From positions 1-5,526 of the forward strand of contig MVQQ01000247.1 in the NCBI GenBank assembly GCA_002067555.1: a stretch of DNA of 5,526 bases, written 5' to 3'. The position numbers and the translations under genes are program-made. This document shows positions 4,387 to 5,526 of this stretch, in pieces. Under the pieces are notes generated by a model. The model was not told the DNA's origin and did no database searches. It was given only the letters and a program-made list of their open reading frames with translations. The stretch is from Syntrophorhabdus sp. PtaB.Bin184. Lineage in GTDB: Bacteria; Desulfobacterota; Syntrophorhabdia; Syntrophorhabdales; Syntrophorhabdaceae. Every line of letters begins with the position of its first letter. Positions within the stretch are counted from its first letter, which is position 1.

Positions 4387-5526
4387 GTGGATATATTCAA
4401 GAGAAAGATACTCGCAAAGCTCATAGTGATACTGGTGGCCACGGTGTCTGCGATCAGTTTTGCGTCCATCCTGTATTTCGACAAAAGGAACAGGGACGAG
4501 TTGAAGAGGGAGCTGGAGGACAGGGTATCGAATCTGGGGGAGATCGGGCGGCTTGCATACTCTACTCCCATGTGGCAGATGGGGAGGACGGAGATCGCCT
4601 ATGTCAACCGCGCAGTGCTGACGAACAGGAACATCGTTGCCGTCAACGTTTACGATGAATCGGGGAGATTTCTCGACGGCCTGAGCAAAGACCCTCGCAC
4701 AATGGAGATTCTCGAGGGCGCTTCCCCGAAGATATTCAGTATCCCTTCGGGTTCAGACGACATCCGGAAGGTCTACTATGCCGTTTTTCACCGTGAGCTC
4801 ATCGTAGGTTTCTTCGAGATCTTTTACACGGAGCGCTTCGTGAATGCCGAGATCCTTGTCAGGCGTTTTAATCTGGCCCTGGCCTTCACGCTTATCGGCC
4901 TTTCCATGATCCTGGTCATATTCGTGGTCGTGAAGAAGATGCTCATCGCCCCCGTCCTGACCCTCGCGGACGTGTCGCGGCAGATCACGAGGGACAGGGA
5001 CCATTCGGCGAAACTCAAGAAGAGGTCGAACGACGAGATAGGCATGCTCTATGAAAGCATAGCCGACATGCTTCGCGAGATAGAACGGAACGAGGAAGAA
5101 TTGCGCAGAACCCGGGGCTACCTGGGCAACATCATCGAATCCATGCCATCCATGCTTGTTTCCATCGACCGTGAAGGCACCGTCACGCAGTGGAATCACG
5201 CGACGGAGACAGCGACAGGAATCCCGTCCGGAGATGTGCTGGGAAAGAACCTGTGGCGGGTAACGGACTTTTTCGACAGCTTCAAGGAGGCTATCGAGAG
5301 GATCATGGAGACCAACGAGGCCGTGCATCTCTACAGTCACCAGTTCGACCGCGAAGAAACGACCTACAAGGATGTGTCCATCTATCCCCTCGTGGCGGAT
5401 GGTATCAGTGGCGTGGTCATCAGGATGGATGACGTGACGGAGCTTGAGAAGAAGGAGAGCCTCCTGCAGCAGGCGCAGAAGATGGAGACCATCGGCACAC
5501 TTGCGAGTGGAATAGCCCATGATTTC
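4387..5526 (+). CDS. Membrane sensor histidine kinase (periplasmic sensor, HAMP, PAS, HisKA), 3' end outside window
   Basis: The frame is open to the window edge and gives 380 residues. Transmembrane helix 1 (about 8-30) and helix 2 (about 161-183) flank a periplasmic region of roughly 130 residues, with LAYSTPMWQMGRTEI near 56-70 and NIVAVNVYDESGRF at 82-95, as in many two-component sensors. A HAMP linker (184-236), a short coiled stretch, a PAS domain (about 243-355, SMLVSIDREGTVTQWN) and the HisKA H-box follow. The H-box METIGTLASGIAHDF places the phospho-accepting His at 378, two residues before the cut, so the ATP-binding domain and any partner regulator lie outside. The start is non-ATG: GTG 4387 lies 5 nt after AAAGGAAG (4374-4381), while TTG 4384 is too close. 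The gene probably forms one unit with the binding protein upstream. Confidence 0.9.
   Translation, partial: MDIFKRKILAKLIVILVATVSAISFASILYFDKRNRDELKRELEDRVSNLGEIGRLAYSTPMWQMGRTEIAYVNRAVLTNRNIVAVNVYDESGRFLDGLSKDPRTMEILEGASPKIFSIPSGSDDIRKVYYAVFHRELIVGFFEIFYTERFVNAEILVRRFNLALAFTLIGLSMILVIFVVVKKMLIAPVLTLADVSRQITRDRDHSAKLKKRSNDEIGMLYESIADMLREIERNEEELRRTRGYLGNIIESMPSMLVSIDREGTVTQWNHATETATGIPSGDVLGKNLWRVTDFFDSFKEAIERIMETNEAVHLYSHQFDREETTYKDVSIYPLVADGISGVVIRMDDVTELEKKESLLQQAQKMETIGTLASGIAHDF

Noticed and set aside
3381..4571. Long minus-strand open frame of 396 codons opposite the solute-binding protein gene
   Set aside because: It has no recognisable domain, no good ribosome binding site and unlikely composition. 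The opposite strand encodes a clear signal peptide and binding-protein fold, so this is an antisense shadow of a GC-rich gene.
4753..5520. Minus-strand open frame of 255 codons opposite the histidine kinase
   Set aside because: It lies wholly against the transmembrane, HAMP and PAS coding region, is rich in His/Arg/Asp and resembles no family.

Overview
The window reads as ordinary, densely packed bacterial chromosome of moderate-to-high GC content. Gene style (HEPN/MNT pair, SemiSWEET, AlkD-like glycosylase, a solute-binding protein paired with a PAS histidine kinase) suggests an anaerobic Desulfobacterota ('Deltaproteobacteria')-type genome. That assignment is an impression from protein style, not a demonstrated placement. 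Eight protein-coding genes can be supported; the first and last are cut by the window edges.

Left block, plus strand (2-1853): the C-terminal end of an ADP-ribosylglycohydrolase-like protein, then a promoter with an overlapping inverted repeat, then a tightly packed run of four genes. These are an MNT nucleotidyltransferase antitoxin (mntA-like), a HEPN RNase toxin (hepT-like), a three-helix SemiSWEET sugar transporter and an AlkD-type DNA alkylation repair glycosylase. Toxin and antitoxin genes overlap by 20 bp, toxin and SemiSWEET by 8 bp, and the glycosylase starts 11 bp later behind a perfect ribosome binding site. The four genes look like one transcription unit. The catalytic residues of MNT, HEPN and AlkD are all visible, so these genes look intact.

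Middle block, minus strand (1860-3384): a two-gene operon reading leftwards, convergent with the glycosylase gene and ending 6 bp from it. The first gene is the most unusual in the window. It encodes an exported protein with a signal peptide, six or seven ankyrin repeats and a C-terminal Kunitz/BPTI-type domain with all six cysteines in place. The second gene, 37 bp downstream, encodes an acidic, cysteine-free, cytoplasmic-looking protein that I do not recognise.

Right block, plus strand (about 3564-5526): an exported family-3 solute-binding protein followed after 19 bp by a membrane histidine kinase (two transmembrane helices around a periplasmic sensor region, then HAMP, PAS and the start of HisKA). 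The window ends just after the phospho-accepting histidine. No transporter permease is visible, so the binding protein probably serves, or at least partners, the sensor kinase.

The divergent intergenic region (3385-3563) carries a good sigma70-like promoter for the ankyrin-Kunitz operon, a weaker overlapping rightward promoter, a near-perfect palindrome over both -10 regions, and a stable hairpin in the predicted 5' leader of the ankyrin-Kunitz mRNA.
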